DNA of 58,912 bases from Massilia psychrophila (GTDB lineage Bacteria; Pseudomonadota; Gammaproteobacteria; Burkholderiales; Burkholderiaceae_D), in the NCBI RefSeq assembly GCF_002760665.1, contig NZ_PDOB01000027.1, forward strand, positions 1 to 58,912, read 5' to 3'. This document shows, one piece after another, positions 8,058-16,409 of this stretch (position 1 is the first letter of the stretch; each line of letters starts with the position of its first letter). The position numbers were made by a program, and so were the translations under genes. A model generated the notes under the pieces. It saw nothing but the letters and a program-made list of their open reading frames with translations, searched no databases and had not been told where the DNA came from.

Positions 8058-10256
8058 TTAAGCTGCAGTCTTGGCTTTGCTGTAGTCGGGTTGGCCCTTG
8101 CGGTCGGGGTACGTCTGTTTACACTCCGGGTAGCCGCTGCAGCTCCACCAGAAGGCGCCCTTCTTTTTCGGGTTCGGCCGGCGAGCCAGGCCGCGCTCGC
8201 ACGCGCCACACTTGTGCTGCGCCGAAACCTCAAGTGCTGTTTTCGGGACCGGCTTGCCGGCCTTGTCCTCGCACGCATACTTGCAGCCACCGCCAAACCC
8301 GCTGCAGCCCCAAAAGAAATCCTGTGTGCCCTTTTTTCGCAGCCGCAGCAGCGGCTTGGTGCAGGTCGGGCACGGATGCAGATCCACCTGGATGGCAAGA
8401 CCCTGCTCCTTGACCCGGTCCACCTCGCCGGCAACATAGCCCATCAGTTCGGTCACGAATGAGAGCGTGTCACGCTCGCCGGCCTGGATCGCTTTCTGCT
8501 GTTCGTGCCAGAGCGCAGTCATGTCAGGGAACTTGGCCTGGTCAGGCAAGGCGTCGTAAAAATCTTCAGCGGTCTTGGTCGGGACGATGTTCTTGCCCTG
8601 CTCGATCAGGTACAAGCGGTCGAACAGGGTAGCGATAATACTGTCTCTGGTGGCCGGCGTACCAATTCCGCCATGCTCGCCTTCCTTGCCTTTATCCTTC
8701 TCGAGCAGCAGCTTGCGCAGGCGCTCGTCCCGGATGTACTTGGCGACACGGGTCAGGTCACTGAGCAGGGTGGCCATTGTGTACAGCGGCGGCGGCTTCG
8801 TTTCCTGCTTCTCGGCTACGGCACCGGTGCACGAACCCGCCTGCCCGTCCTGCAGGCTGCGCACATCGATCGCCACGGCGCCTTCATCACCATCCAGATC
8901 GTCGTTGCCGGCGTCGTTCTTGTACAGAACCCGCCAGCCTGGCTGCGTCGTGATGTTGGCGCGCAGAGCGAAACGGTGGCCGCCCGCTTCCACCACCACA
9001 TCGGTCTGGTCGTACAGGTGCTGCGGCCAGAACTGCGCGATGTAGGCACGGGCGATCAGCAGGTAGATCTTCTGCTCGCCGTCGCTCAGGTTTGCCAGAT
9101 CGGCCGTTGTCTCGGTCGGAATGATGCCGTGGTGAGCCGAGACTTTGGCTGAATTGAATGCCCGGCTCCTGATGGCCGGGTCGCCCCGCTGCGCGGCCGG
9201 CGCAAGGACCGGCGCCGTCTTGCCGATCGCGGCCAGTACGGCCGGCGCCTCCGGGTGCAGCTCGTCGCTCAGGTACTCGCAGTCGCTGCGGTTGTACGTG
9301 ATCAGCTTGTGTCGTTCGCGCAGCGCCTGGGTGATGTCCTTGGTCTGGTCGGGCTTGAATCCGTACTTTCGCGAAGCGTCCGTCTGCAGTTTCAACAGAC
9401 TGTAGGGCAACGGCGGGTGCTGCTCTTTCGACCTGGTGACGGCACTGACGATGCGGGCCGGCCTATCCCGGGCAGCTTCGGCCACCCCCTTGGCGTGCCG
9501 TTCGTCCACCAGACGGCCCTTCTCGTCCACCGGATCATTCTCCGCAACCTGATACCGTCCCGGGAACGTGACGCCCTGCACGTCGAACTGGCCGGTCACG
9601 TTGTAGTAGCAGGCCTTGGTGTGGGCATTGAACGCGCGGGTCCTGCGCACCACCAGTCCGAGGATCGGGGTTTGTACCCGGCCAACGCTCATGAGTCCCT
9701 GGTACCCCTTCGAGCGCGCCGCCAGCGTGTATGCCCGTGTCAGGTTGTAGCCGTACAGCTGGTCGCCGACGCTGCGCGCCTCGGCCGCTGCCGACAACCC
9801 GGCGAACTCGGCGTTGTCGCGCATCGCGGCCAGCGCCTTCCTGACCGCGGCGGTGGTGTTGTTGTTGATGAGGATGCGTTTGACCGGCAAGCGGCATCCC
9901 GTATATTCCAATATCTCATCGACAAGCAACTGGCCTTCCTCGTCCGGGTCGTCAGCATGGACCACGCTGGCGGCCTTTTTCAACAGGCCCGTAATCGTCT
10001 TGAGCTGGTCCTGGCTCCGGTCGTCGCCGCCGGGTTTCTTGCGCCACGGGATGTGCGACATGGGCAGGTCGTCCATGCACCAGTTCTTGTAGCGCTCGTC
10101 GTAGTCCTCCGGGTCAAGCAGCTGCAGCATGTGCCCGAAGCACCATGTAACGTAATCTTCTCCACAATCGTAGTAGCCGTCCTTCCGGCTGCCGCCGCCC
10201 AGGCCCTGGACGATCGCTTTCGCCAAGTCGGGCTTTTCCGCAATGAACAGTCGCAT
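8058..10256 (-). CDS. traE: DNA topoisomerase III-like protein (TraE position)
   Basis: 732 aa type IA topoisomerase. The N-terminal Toprim begins MRLFIAEKPDLAKAI, with acidic DPDEEGQLL. The DNA-gate segment GLMSVGRVQTPILGLVVRR follows. The active-site tyrosine lies in LITYNRSDCEYLSDE. The C-terminus has two Cys4 zinc ribbons (CPTC..CSGFGGGC and CGAC..CSGYPEC). RP4 traE encodes the same enzyme type; a role in decatenation or ssDNA handling around transfer is inferred. It lies between traF and the small traD-position ORF, 9 bp after traF. Confidence 0.88.
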   Translation of the reverse strand: MRLFIAEKPDLAKAIVQGLGGGSRKDGYYDCGEDYVTWCFGHMLQLLDPEDYDERYKNWCMDDLPMSHIPWRKKPGGDDRSQDQLKTITGLLKKAASVVHADDPDEEGQLLVDEILEYTGCRLPVKRILINNNTTAAVRKALAAMRDNAEFAGLSAAAEARSVGDQLYGYNLTRAYTLAARSKGYQGLMSVGRVQTPILGLVVRRTRAFNAHTKACYYNVTGQFDVQGVTFPGRYQVAENDPVDEKGRLVDERHAKGVAEAARDRPARIVSAVTRSKEQHPPLPYSLLKLQTDASRKYGFKPDQTKDITQALRERHKLITYNRSDCEYLSDELHPEAPAVLAAIGKTAPVLAPAAQRGDPAIRSRAFNSAKVSAHHGIIPTETTADLANLSDGEQKIYLLIARAYIAQFWPQHLYDQTDVVVEAGGHRFALRANITTQPGWRVLYKNDAGNDDLDGDEGAVAIDVRSLQDGQAGSCTGAVAEKQETKPPPLYTMATLLSDLTRVAKYIRDERLRKLLLEKDKGKEGEHGGIGTPATRDSIIATLFDRLYLIEQGKNIVPTKTAEDFYDALPDQAKFPDMTALWHEQQKAIQAGERDTLSFVTELMGYVAGEVDRVKEQGLAIQVDLHPCPTCTKPLLRLRKKGTQDFFWGCSGFGGGCKYACEDKAGKPVPKTALEVSAQHKCGACERGLARRPNPKKKGAFWWSCSGYPECKQTYPDRKGQPDYSKAKTAA

Positions 10257-10265
10257 ACATGCCTC

Positions 10266-10802
10266 CTACCAGGTAACAACCGGGACTATGACGCTCCGGA
10301 TTTGGGAACGCCCCACCGGGCCAAAATAGCGCGCGTCGAACGACGTGCCGCTGACAGTTGACATCAGCAGCACGTCGTTACTGCCAAGGGTGGAACGATC
10401 GGACTGAAAACGCGGCAGCGCTCGGCCGACGCGATCATGCGCGAGCGGCGCACTGAGGGGCAGCAGCGCGCCGTTTACTCTTACGCCCTCCCCGGCGATG
10501 GTTACGCGGTCGCCTTTAGCGGCTAAAATTTTCTTCATCATGTAGCCGTAATCGCCGGGACAGAAACCGGCGGACAGGTAACCTCGCCGCTTCGCTTCCG
10601 CGATCACCCCAACTTGCGGGGGGCAAAAAATGACGTAGGCGCCCTTCTCCGCCGGCCCGTTGCTGGTCCAGTACAGGCCCAGGGGGATGCTCTTGCTCGT
10701 ATTGATCCGGGCGCCCACCACATGGCACAGCAGGCCCAGGGCGATCACGCCGGCGCCAACCAGGCTCACTGCGACGGCGGCCCTTACGAGCAACGGCTTC
10801 AT
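10266..10802 (-). CDS. traF: Conjugative pilin-maturation peptidase/cyclase TraF
   Basis: 178 aa, the same length as RP4 TraF. A membrane helix covers ~8-30. The Ser of the S26-type dyad is in INTSKSIPLGLYW (Ser38) and the Lys in GYMMKKILAAKGD (Lys90 or 91). In RP4, TraF removes the last residues of TrbC and joins its ends to make a cyclic pilin. The matching TrbC (26074-26502) keeps the cleavage context. Its ATG overlaps the traG stop (ATGA). A KorB box lies inside the coding sequence (10515-10527). Confidence 0.92.
   Translation of the reverse strand: MKPLLVRAAVAVSLVGAGVIALGLLCHVVGARINTSKSIPLGLYWTSNGPAEKGAYVIFCPPQVGVIAEAKRRGYLSAGFCPGDYGYMMKKILAAKGDRVTIAGEGVRVNGALLPLSAPLAHDRVGRALPRFQSDRSTLGSNDVLLMSTVSGTSFDARYFGPVGRSQIRSVIVPVVTW
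10515..10527. promoter_or_regulatory. KorB operator (OB), intragenic in traF
   Basis: Exact TTTAGCGGCTAAA, the 13 bp IncP-1 KorB consensus, inside the traF reading frame. A site here could load KorB as a sliding clamp or lower read-through. Function at this position is inference. Confidence 0.75.
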
Positions 10803-12778
10803 ATCGTTATCCCGTCCTCGCTCTGGCGGGTCTTTACAGAGCGCAGCGCATCACTTTTCTGCGGCGCCGGCACGGCCGCGCGGGCGGTAAACGTCGGATC
10901 CTGGAAATACAGCGGCTGGCGGCCATAGATGGCCGGGTAGCCGGCCACATACACCACCATGTCGCCCGCTTCCTCAATCACATCGCCGCTCTTCTTGGGA
11001 CCGGGCATCCGCAGGCATTCGTCCGGGGTCAGCAACGGTCGTTGAACTTCCTGGATGGTGCGCGAGACCTGACCGAGCATCGCACTGGTGCGCCGGCCGC
11101 TGGTCGTGATCTGCTCTTTTGCGACGGTTGTCGTGCCCGTCAGCTTCGACAGGTGTTCGGCCGTTTCCACGCGGTTGGGCGGATAGGCGTTTTGCACGTG
11201 GCAGTTCGATGTAATCGTCTCGTCCGGGCCGTAGCCGGTTTCTCGGCTCTTGAGCTGGTTGATGTCCTGGCAGATCAGATAAAACTTGATGCCATAGCCG
11301 GCCACGGATGCCAGCGACTCCTGCAGGATCTCCAGTTTGCCCAGGCTTGGGAACTCGTCGATCATGCCGAGAAGGCGATGCTTGTAGTTCTTCCTGGTTT
11401 GAACATAGGTCGTCGCCGCCTGCGCAATACCGATCCTGGCGAGCATGCGCCGCCACCACGGCATGGCGGCGACGACCCTTTCGAACTCCATCTTGTCAGC
11501 CAGCAGCCGCACGACCTGGTTCAGAATCACCCGCACCAGGGGGCGCAGCCTCGCCTTGTCGTTTGGCTGGGTGACGATGTACAGGCTGACCGGGCTGTCG
11601 TGGTTCATCAGGTCCTTGATGCGAAAGCTCGACCGGCTGACGTTGCGCGCCACGACGGGGTCGCGGTACAGCGCGAGGTACGACTTGGCCGTCGACAGGA
11701 CCGACCCTGCTTCTTCTTCCGGCCGGTCCATCATGTCGCGCGCCGCCGACCCTACGGCCGGGTGGTTCTGTCCGTTGACGTGGCCATACGTGACCATTTC
11801 CATCCACAGCTCGGCCACGCTGCGGTTCGGATCGGCCAGCAGAAAATCGATGTGCGGAAGATTTGCCGGCGTGCCTTCGTTTTTGGCTTTGTACAAGGCG
11901 TGCAGGATCACGCCGACGAGCAGCGCCTGGCTGGTTTTTTGCCAGTGCGTTTCCAGGCCCTTGCCGTCCGGGTCGACCAGCAGGGTTGCCAGGTTCTGCA
12001 CGTCGCCAACCTCGTGCCCGGTCCCGAGCCGTATTTCGTCCATCGGATTGATGCTGACGTCGCAATCCGGATCCGCCGGTTCAAAGCGCAACACCTTGTT
12101 TTTCGCGTACTTCTGACGCCAGCCCGCCGTCATCGCCCACAGCTCCCCTTTCAAGTCGGTGATCAGCGCGCTGCCGGGCCACGACAGCAGCGTCGGCACA
12201 ACCAGGCCGACGCCCTTGCCGGATCGGGTCGGGGCGTAGGTCAGAACATGTTCAGGCCCGTCGTGGCGCAGGTAATGCAGCTTGCCATGCTTGTCCACCC
12301 AGGCGCCAACGTACACGCCGCTGCTCTTCGCCGCCTGAACACCGCGTATGATCTCGTGCCACTTGCGCGCTGACGGCAACAGACCTGCGTTCTCAATGTC
12401 CTGCATGTTCGCCCAGCGTGCCGAACCGTGCAGATATTCGTTGGCCTTCGATGTGTTCGCCAGGACCATCCTGGCGACGACCAGTCCGATCAGGCCAACG
12501 CCGGCCAGGGCAAGACCGACGCTCCCGGCGCGCATGATGGCGTCCGGGTAGTTGCCGTACCACTTCGCCCCCCATTGGAGAATGCCCCACGGCGGGTAGA
12601 TGTGGTCCACATTCCAGCCCAGCGCCGCCTGGTAGCGCATGTCGTGAGCGAAGAACTGGGTCGCCGCCTGCAGAGCTCCCCCCAGGGTGAGCGTTGCCAG
12701 CGCCGGGATGACCTTGCCAGGCCCCTTCTTCCTGGCCCGTACCTGCGGGCCAACGGCATTGTTGAACCGGTCGTTCAT
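10799..12778 (-). CDS. traG: Type IV coupling protein TraG (VirD4 family)
   Basis: 659 aa (RP4 TraG 635). Two N-terminal membrane segments (around 28-45 and 75-105) precede the ATPase. Walker A is PTRSGKGVG, followed by the VVPTLLSWPGSALITDLKGE block. A Walker B-like LLGMIDEFPSLGKLE and the FYLICQDINQL segment follow. It is an inner-membrane hexameric ATPase that docks the relaxosome on the Trb channel. It overlaps traI upstream (ATGA) and traF downstream, so translation is coupled. Assignment is secure. Confidence 0.95.
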   Translation of the reverse strand: MNDRFNNAVGPQVRARKKGPGKVIPALATLTLGGALQAATQFFAHDMRYQAALGWNVDHIYPPWGILQWGAKWYGNYPDAIMRAGSVGLALAGVGLIGLVVARMVLANTSKANEYLHGSARWANMQDIENAGLLPSARKWHEIIRGVQAAKSSGVYVGAWVDKHGKLHYLRHDGPEHVLTYAPTRSGKGVGLVVPTLLSWPGSALITDLKGELWAMTAGWRQKYAKNKVLRFEPADPDCDVSINPMDEIRLGTGHEVGDVQNLATLLVDPDGKGLETHWQKTSQALLVGVILHALYKAKNEGTPANLPHIDFLLADPNRSVAELWMEMVTYGHVNGQNHPAVGSAARDMMDRPEEEAGSVLSTAKSYLALYRDPVVARNVSRSSFRIKDLMNHDSPVSLYIVTQPNDKARLRPLVRVILNQVVRLLADKMEFERVVAAMPWWRRMLARIGIAQAATTYVQTRKNYKHRLLGMIDEFPSLGKLEILQESLASVAGYGIKFYLICQDINQLKSRETGYGPDETITSNCHVQNAYPPNRVETAEHLSKLTGTTTVAKEQITTSGRRTSAMLGQVSRTIQEVQRPLLTPDECLRMPGPKKSGDVIEEAGDMVVYVAGYPAIYGRQPLYFQDPTFTARAAVPAPQKSDALRSVKTRQSEDGITI

Positions 12779-15219
12779 CTGCTCCGTCCCTTCTTTTTGA
12801 TTGCTTCGTTGCTGGTCACGCTTATTGGCGTTCCCAGCGCGATCCGCTTCAGGCGTCGTGCCGTGGCTTCGTCAACTGGCAATACCTGGACTTCTTCACC
12901 ATGCTTGAGCAGGGCCAGCGCCTGCCCGTCGATCTGGCGCAGACCGGCATACAGCAAGGTCCTGTCCTTGTCTGGAGTATATCGTACGTGCTTCGGTATA
13001 TCGAATTTAATGGAACGTTTTTGTTCTCGCTCAGCTATGTATCGGTCGGCCGCGCGCGTTTGAGCGGCGCCGTTTGCATACTGGCCGGTGTGCAGGCCGG
13101 CCGGCGTGCCTGGCGTGAAAGCCGGGGCCGCTGGTGTGACGCGCTCGCCAATGACGATCGCGCCAAGCTGGGACAGCCGTTGCAGCCGGTCCTTGCTCGC
13201 CGGTGACGGCGAAGTGCCAAGGCGGCCGACGCCGGGCTTGCCGCCAGTTGCTGCCGGCGCCCGAGCTACTCTTGCTGGCCGATATAGATCCCGTCGCACC
13301 CCGTTATCTGGTTGGCCTCCTTTGTGCTCCATGTGACCAGGTACATCACCCGGCAGTAGCACTTGACCTCGGTCGGGCTGCTGAACCACACCGAGTTCGG
13401 ACATTGCTCGCACACGGTTTTGTGCAGCGGGCGGCGGGTAACTGCCAGTTTTTCGAGCGTCGGACTTGTGACCGAAGGCGTGTCCGGGTCCTGGCCTGGC
13501 GGCGCCGGCTGCGTTCGCTGCTGTTGCTCCTGCTGCTGCTCCTGCTCCTGCTGCTGCTGCTCCTGCTGCCGCTGCCCGGCCGGCTGCGGCCTGTCGAGCT
13601 GGGCCATCGCGGCTGCGATCAGGTCGTCGTCTGCTGCTCTCGTTTCCATTCCGGTTTCCATTCTGATTCTCCCTGGTAGTGAGTGGTTTGATCAACTCCT
13701 GGCGACGGCGCTCAATGGCGTCGTCGGTGAACGTGACGGGCAAGTCGGCCGCGGCGGCAGCCTTTGCGATCTGTTCCTTGAACGCTGCCGAACCGTCGAC
13801 TGTGATCCGGCTGCCATAGCGCTCCATCGCCAGGCGCAAAGCCGCCTGCAGGCCGGCCTGGTCGGCCCCTGTTGAAACCTTCAGTTTGTTGCCGTCGTCG
13901 CGTACGGCGCTGGCGCCGACGCTGTAGATGATCGTGCCCTTCTTCGTTACGCTGTCGTGCTTGAACCGGCCAGTAGCGGCCCCCGGAGCGCCCTCCCCGG
14001 CCACGGTGTCGCCCGTCAGTTTTGCCGCCGCGGCGCGTCCGCGCAGCGCCTCGAGCGCTTCCTGATCGCCCCCAATCGCCTGCTCGCGCAGCCAGTCGGC
14101 CCACGCCACGCGCGTCGTTTTTGCGTAGATCTCCTGGCGCTCCTTGAGGTACTGCCTGTTGATGCGGTCGATCTCGGCGATGAGGGTTTTGCTGGTCGCT
14201 GCATACATCAGCTTTTTACCGATCCCCGGTGCCCCGCTGATCTTGATCGCGGCCCGTTTCAACCGACCGGCCCGTTTCGCGTCCTCGATCAGCCGGTTCT
14301 TGCGGGCGATGGCCCTGCCCCATTCAATCGCCCTGGCGGACGTTGCCGACTGCTGTACGTGTTTGTACCTGGCGTGCAGTTCGACCGTATTAACTTTCGA
14401 ACGCATCGGTTTCTTCTCGTAGCGCTTGTTCGGCGCGCCCTTGGTTGGCGCCTGCGACTTGGCGAAGCTGCCCAGGCGCCCTTCCAGGTTCTTTTTGGAA
14501 AACTCCCGGTGGACGGCGCTGGCCTTGACGCTGATGCCGTTCCCGGCGCTGATAATCAGGCCGTTGGCATGCTCGCGGATTTCAAGGCCATGATCGTGCA
14601 TGACCTGGTGCAGCTGCGACCAGGACTGCGCGCTGCGTATCTGGTCCTGGCATTCGCGCTTGATCCAGCCCAGCAGGCTTTCCACGTCCGAATGCCGCTC
14701 CATGTCGGCGGCGCGGTTTTCGCTGCCATTCTTGTTCGCCTGGTGGTTCACCCTTTGCAGGCCATATTCGACTTCCAGCCTGTCGCAGAGCTGGCCCAGC
14801 ACATGGTATGCATTGAACGGCTCGTGGATGGTATAGCGGGTCGGATGAATCTTGTTGATCGCGATGTGTATGTGCAGGTTGTCGGTGTCGTGATGAACGG
14901 CACTGACGCGTTGGTGCTCGCCCAGTCCGATGACGGCGCATATACGTTCTTCAATGGTTTTCAAAGTCGCTGCGTCGGGTTCTTCGCCGGCTGGGAAGGC
15001 AACGATCAAATGATAGGTCTTGTCGGAAGCCGAGCGCGTGTTTTGGATTTGCGTATTCAATACTTCGAGCATGGCGACTGCTGCTTGCTCGCAATGGCAG
15101 TTGGTGACGCTGACGGTGCCGACCCGTTCCTGCTTAGCCTGGGGATCGATCAGGTATTTGACCAGCTGCGCGAAACTGCTCTTCTGGACCGATTCCATGG
15201 GGACATGCCGGACGATCAT
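12775..15219 (-). CDS. traI: Relaxase TraI (MOBP, IncP type)
   Basis: 814 aa (RP4 TraI 732). The start MIVRHVPMESVQKSSFAQLVKY places the nicking tyrosine at residue 22. Motif III is HHDTDNLHIHIAINKIHP with His116 and His118 as metal ligands. RP4 has Ser74 in motif II (LLVSF); here the same place reads LIVAF, Ala74. Downstream, around 430-520, lies an LPD7-like segment, then a low-complexity Ala-rich part (~540-580) and a conserved C-terminus. The relaxase nicks oriT and pilots the strand. The KorB box at 15236 sits between traJ and this start. A second gene in another frame overlaps its Ala-rich part (13266-13661). Confidence 0.95.
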   Translation of the reverse strand: MIVRHVPMESVQKSSFAQLVKYLIDPQAKQERVGTVSVTNCHCEQAAVAMLEVLNTQIQNTRSASDKTYHLIVAFPAGEEPDAATLKTIEERICAVIGLGEHQRVSAVHHDTDNLHIHIAINKIHPTRYTIHEPFNAYHVLGQLCDRLEVEYGLQRVNHQANKNGSENRAADMERHSDVESLLGWIKRECQDQIRSAQSWSQLHQVMHDHGLEIREHANGLIISAGNGISVKASAVHREFSKKNLEGRLGSFAKSQAPTKGAPNKRYEKKPMRSKVNTVELHARYKHVQQSATSARAIEWGRAIARKNRLIEDAKRAGRLKRAAIKISGAPGIGKKLMYAATSKTLIAEIDRINRQYLKERQEIYAKTTRVAWADWLREQAIGGDQEALEALRGRAAAAKLTGDTVAGEGAPGAATGRFKHDSVTKKGTIIYSVGASAVRDDGNKLKVSTGADQAGLQAALRLAMERYGSRITVDGSAAFKEQIAKAAAAADLPVTFTDDAIERRRQELIKPLTTRENQNGNRNGNESSRRRPDRSRDGPARQAAAGRAAAAGAAAAGAGAAAGATAANAAGAARPGPGHAFGHKSDARKTGSYPPPAAQNRVRAMSELGVVQQPDRGQVLLPGDVPGHMEHKGGQPDNGVRRDLYRPARVARAPAATGGKPGVGRLGTSPSPASKDRLQRLSQLGAIVIGERVTPAAPAFTPGTPAGLHTGQYANGAAQTRAADRYIAEREQKRSIKFDIPKHVRYTPDKDRTLLYAGLRQIDGQALALLKHGEEVQVLPVDEATARRLKRIALGTPISVTSNEAIKKKGRSR
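13266..13661 (-). CDS. Overlapping gene inside traI, positional equivalent of RP4 traH
   Basis: 131 aa in a different frame from traI on the same strand. It has its own ribosome site GGGAG 8 nt before ATG. The N-terminal part is acidic and Gln/Glu-rich (residues ~28-48). The C-terminal half looks like a real domain, with Cys residues in LHKTVCEQCPNSVW, VKCYCRVMYLVTW and ITGCDGIY, suggesting a small metal-binding fold. In the same stretch traI encodes only low-complexity Ala/Gly/Arg and a Pro-rich linker. RP4 encodes TraH, a small acidic relaxosome-stabilising protein, wholly within traI. Position supports a traH-like role; sequence homology to RP4 TraH is not established. Confidence 0.7.
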   Translation of the reverse strand: METGMETRAADDDLIAAAMAQLDRPQPAGQRQQEQQQQEQEQQQEQQQRTQPAPPGQDPDTPSVTSPTLEKLAVTRRPLHKTVCEQCPNSVWFSSPTEVKCYCRVMYLVTWSTKEANQITGCDGIYIGQQE

Positions 15220-15235
15220 GCTATTCGTCCGAAAC

Positions 15236-15248
15236 TTTAGCCGCTAAA
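15236..15248. promoter_or_regulatory. KorB operator (OB) between traJ and traI
   Basis: Exact TTTAGCCGCTAAA, in the 33 bp between the traJ stop and the traI start. It could modulate relaxase expression. Confidence 0.8.
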
Positions 15249-15252
15249 GTTT

Positions 15253-15630
15253 TCACCGCTGCCCCTTGGTCGCCTTTAGTATGAGTACCTCGCGCATGAC
15301 GCCATACATCCGGTCCTGGGTCGCCTCGATTTTTGCGAGCAGGGCGCGTATGGTGGCCTCGCCAAACGCGACCGTTCTCTCGTCGTTGGTGAGCCAGAGT
15401 TTCAACAATCCCCCCAAACGCCCGAGGTCGCCGTTGATGCGCGCCAGTTCCTCGACGCGGCGGTTGTCAAGGATGCTGCGGGCTTCGTAGCCTTGTCCGA
15501 TGTTGCGCAGGAAGACCGCCACCGGCAGGTTGGCGGCCCGCGCGTTCCGCGCGATCTGCTCTTCCTCTTCCGGCAGCACCGGCACCCGCAGGTGCTTGTG
15601 TTTCCGGGTCACTTTTGTCGCCTTGTTCAT
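15253..15630 (-). CDS. traJ: Relaxosome protein TraJ
   Basis: 125 aa (RP4 TraJ 123) from the internal ATG at 15630, start MNKATKVTRKHKHLRVPVL. A longer frame reaching 15837 would run through oriT and is rejected. The protein is basic at the N-terminus (ribbon-helix-helix-like), followed by EEEEQIARNARAANLPVAVFLRNIGQGY and a C-terminal helix, the MobC/TraJ pattern. RP4 TraJ binds the oriT inverted repeat and recruits TraI. It is the first gene of the leftward Tra1 operon, with oriT directly upstream. Confidence 0.88.
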   Translation of the reverse strand: MNKATKVTRKHKHLRVPVLPEEEEQIARNARAANLPVAVFLRNIGQGYEARSILDNRRVEELARINGDLGRLGGLLKLWLTNDERTVAFGEATIRALLAKIEATQDRMYGVMREVLILKATKGQR

Positions 15631-15729
15631 CGTGCACGTATCCGTGTTCGCGTGTTCGCCGGCAGGCGATGATTTTTTGGCGGCGGCAGCCGCCTGCCTC
15701 GCAGAGCAAGATTCCCGTTGAGCGACGCA

Positions 15730-15830
15730 GGCGCGAATAAGGGAGAGTGAAGAGAGAGATATCCGGCTTGCCGGATAGCTATCTTCACCTATCTTGCCCG
15801 ACTCTCCGAGTCCATTACGCCAAGAAAATG
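15730..15830. other. oriT: Origin of transfer (oriT), IncP type, with nic
   Basis: It lies between divergent traJ and traK, as in RP4. The leader GAATAAGGGAGAGTGAAG (15735-15752) is nearly the RP4 sequence. A perfect inverted repeat ATCCGGC-TT-GCCGGAT follows. Then the nic region CTTCACCTATCTTG|CCCG places the predicted cut between 15796 and 15797. The RP4/IncP consensus is CTTCACCTATCCTG|C, so there is one change (C to T, three bases 5' of the cut). TraJ, TraK and TraI binding here is by analogy to RP4. Confidence 0.88.
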
Positions 15831-15918
15831 ATAGCACTGCGCTTTCGATTTATCCACGAAATATTCAACAGAAAACTACGTTTTTTGACGATATAGCGGA
15901 AATTTTTAGAACCCGGCC

Positions 15919-15924
15919 TATAAT
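15919..15924 (+). promoter_or_regulatory. Possible -10 of the traKLM promoter
   Basis: A perfect TATAAT lies 72 bp before the traK start, in the place where RP4 has the traK promoter -10. No good -35 sits at 17 bp, so the promoter may need an activator or an extended element. Confidence 0.35.
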
Positions 15925-15995
15925 TGGAACAGTGGAAAGCTGCTCGCCCGAACCTGGTACTCGACAAGGCGGCGCTCATCAGGAAGAAGGGAGCC

Positions 15996-16409
15996 ATGGC
16001 CAAGTCTTATTCAGAAGAGCTTGCCAAGTGGGTGAAGCAACGGCCAGCAAAAACGAAGCGCGAGAAGAACGTGGTCGCGTTCCTGGCCGTGCGCGACGAC
16101 GTCAGGGAAGCGCTGGGTCAGGGTTATCCGGTTTCGACCATCTGGGCGCACATGCACGAGATGAAACGGGTCGAATTCAGATACGAAATGTTCCTTCATT
16201 ACGTCAACCGGCACATTCGAAGGCCGCAGCAGGAAAAGCAGCCGTCGCTCCATGTCGTCCAGGTGCCAGATTTGCCGGCAAAAAAGGCCCAGGCAAGACA
16301 GCCTCCGCCAGCCAGGGAAAAGCCGGCGCCCACGGGCAAGCCGTCAACGTCGACCGCGCCGGCCGGGTTTACATTCAACGCCGCACCTAACAAAGAGGAG
16401 CTACTGTGA
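15996..16409 (+). CDS. traK: oriT-binding protein TraK
   Basis: 137 aa (RP4 TraK 134). Start chosen at MAKSYSEELAKWV, which matches the RP4 start; a longer frame from 15924 overlaps the promoter. The middle shows VVAFLAVRDDV, YPVSTIWAHMHE and FRYEMFLHYVNRHI. The tail is Pro/Lys-rich and ends with APAGFTFNAAPNKEELL, again as in RP4. RP4 TraK wraps a stretch of oriT and exposes nic to TraI. First gene of the rightward traKLM operon. Confidence 0.93.
   Translation: MAKSYSEELAKWVKQRPAKTKREKNVVAFLAVRDDVREALGQGYPVSTIWAHMHEMKRVEFRYEMFLHYVNRHIRRPQQEKQPSLHVVQVPDLPAKKAQARQPPPAREKPAPTGKPSTSTAPAGFTFNAAPNKEELL

Noticed and set aside
15631-15837. N-terminal extension of traJ to 15837
   Set aside because: It would translate through the oriT and nic region; the start at 15630 matches RP4 TraJ.
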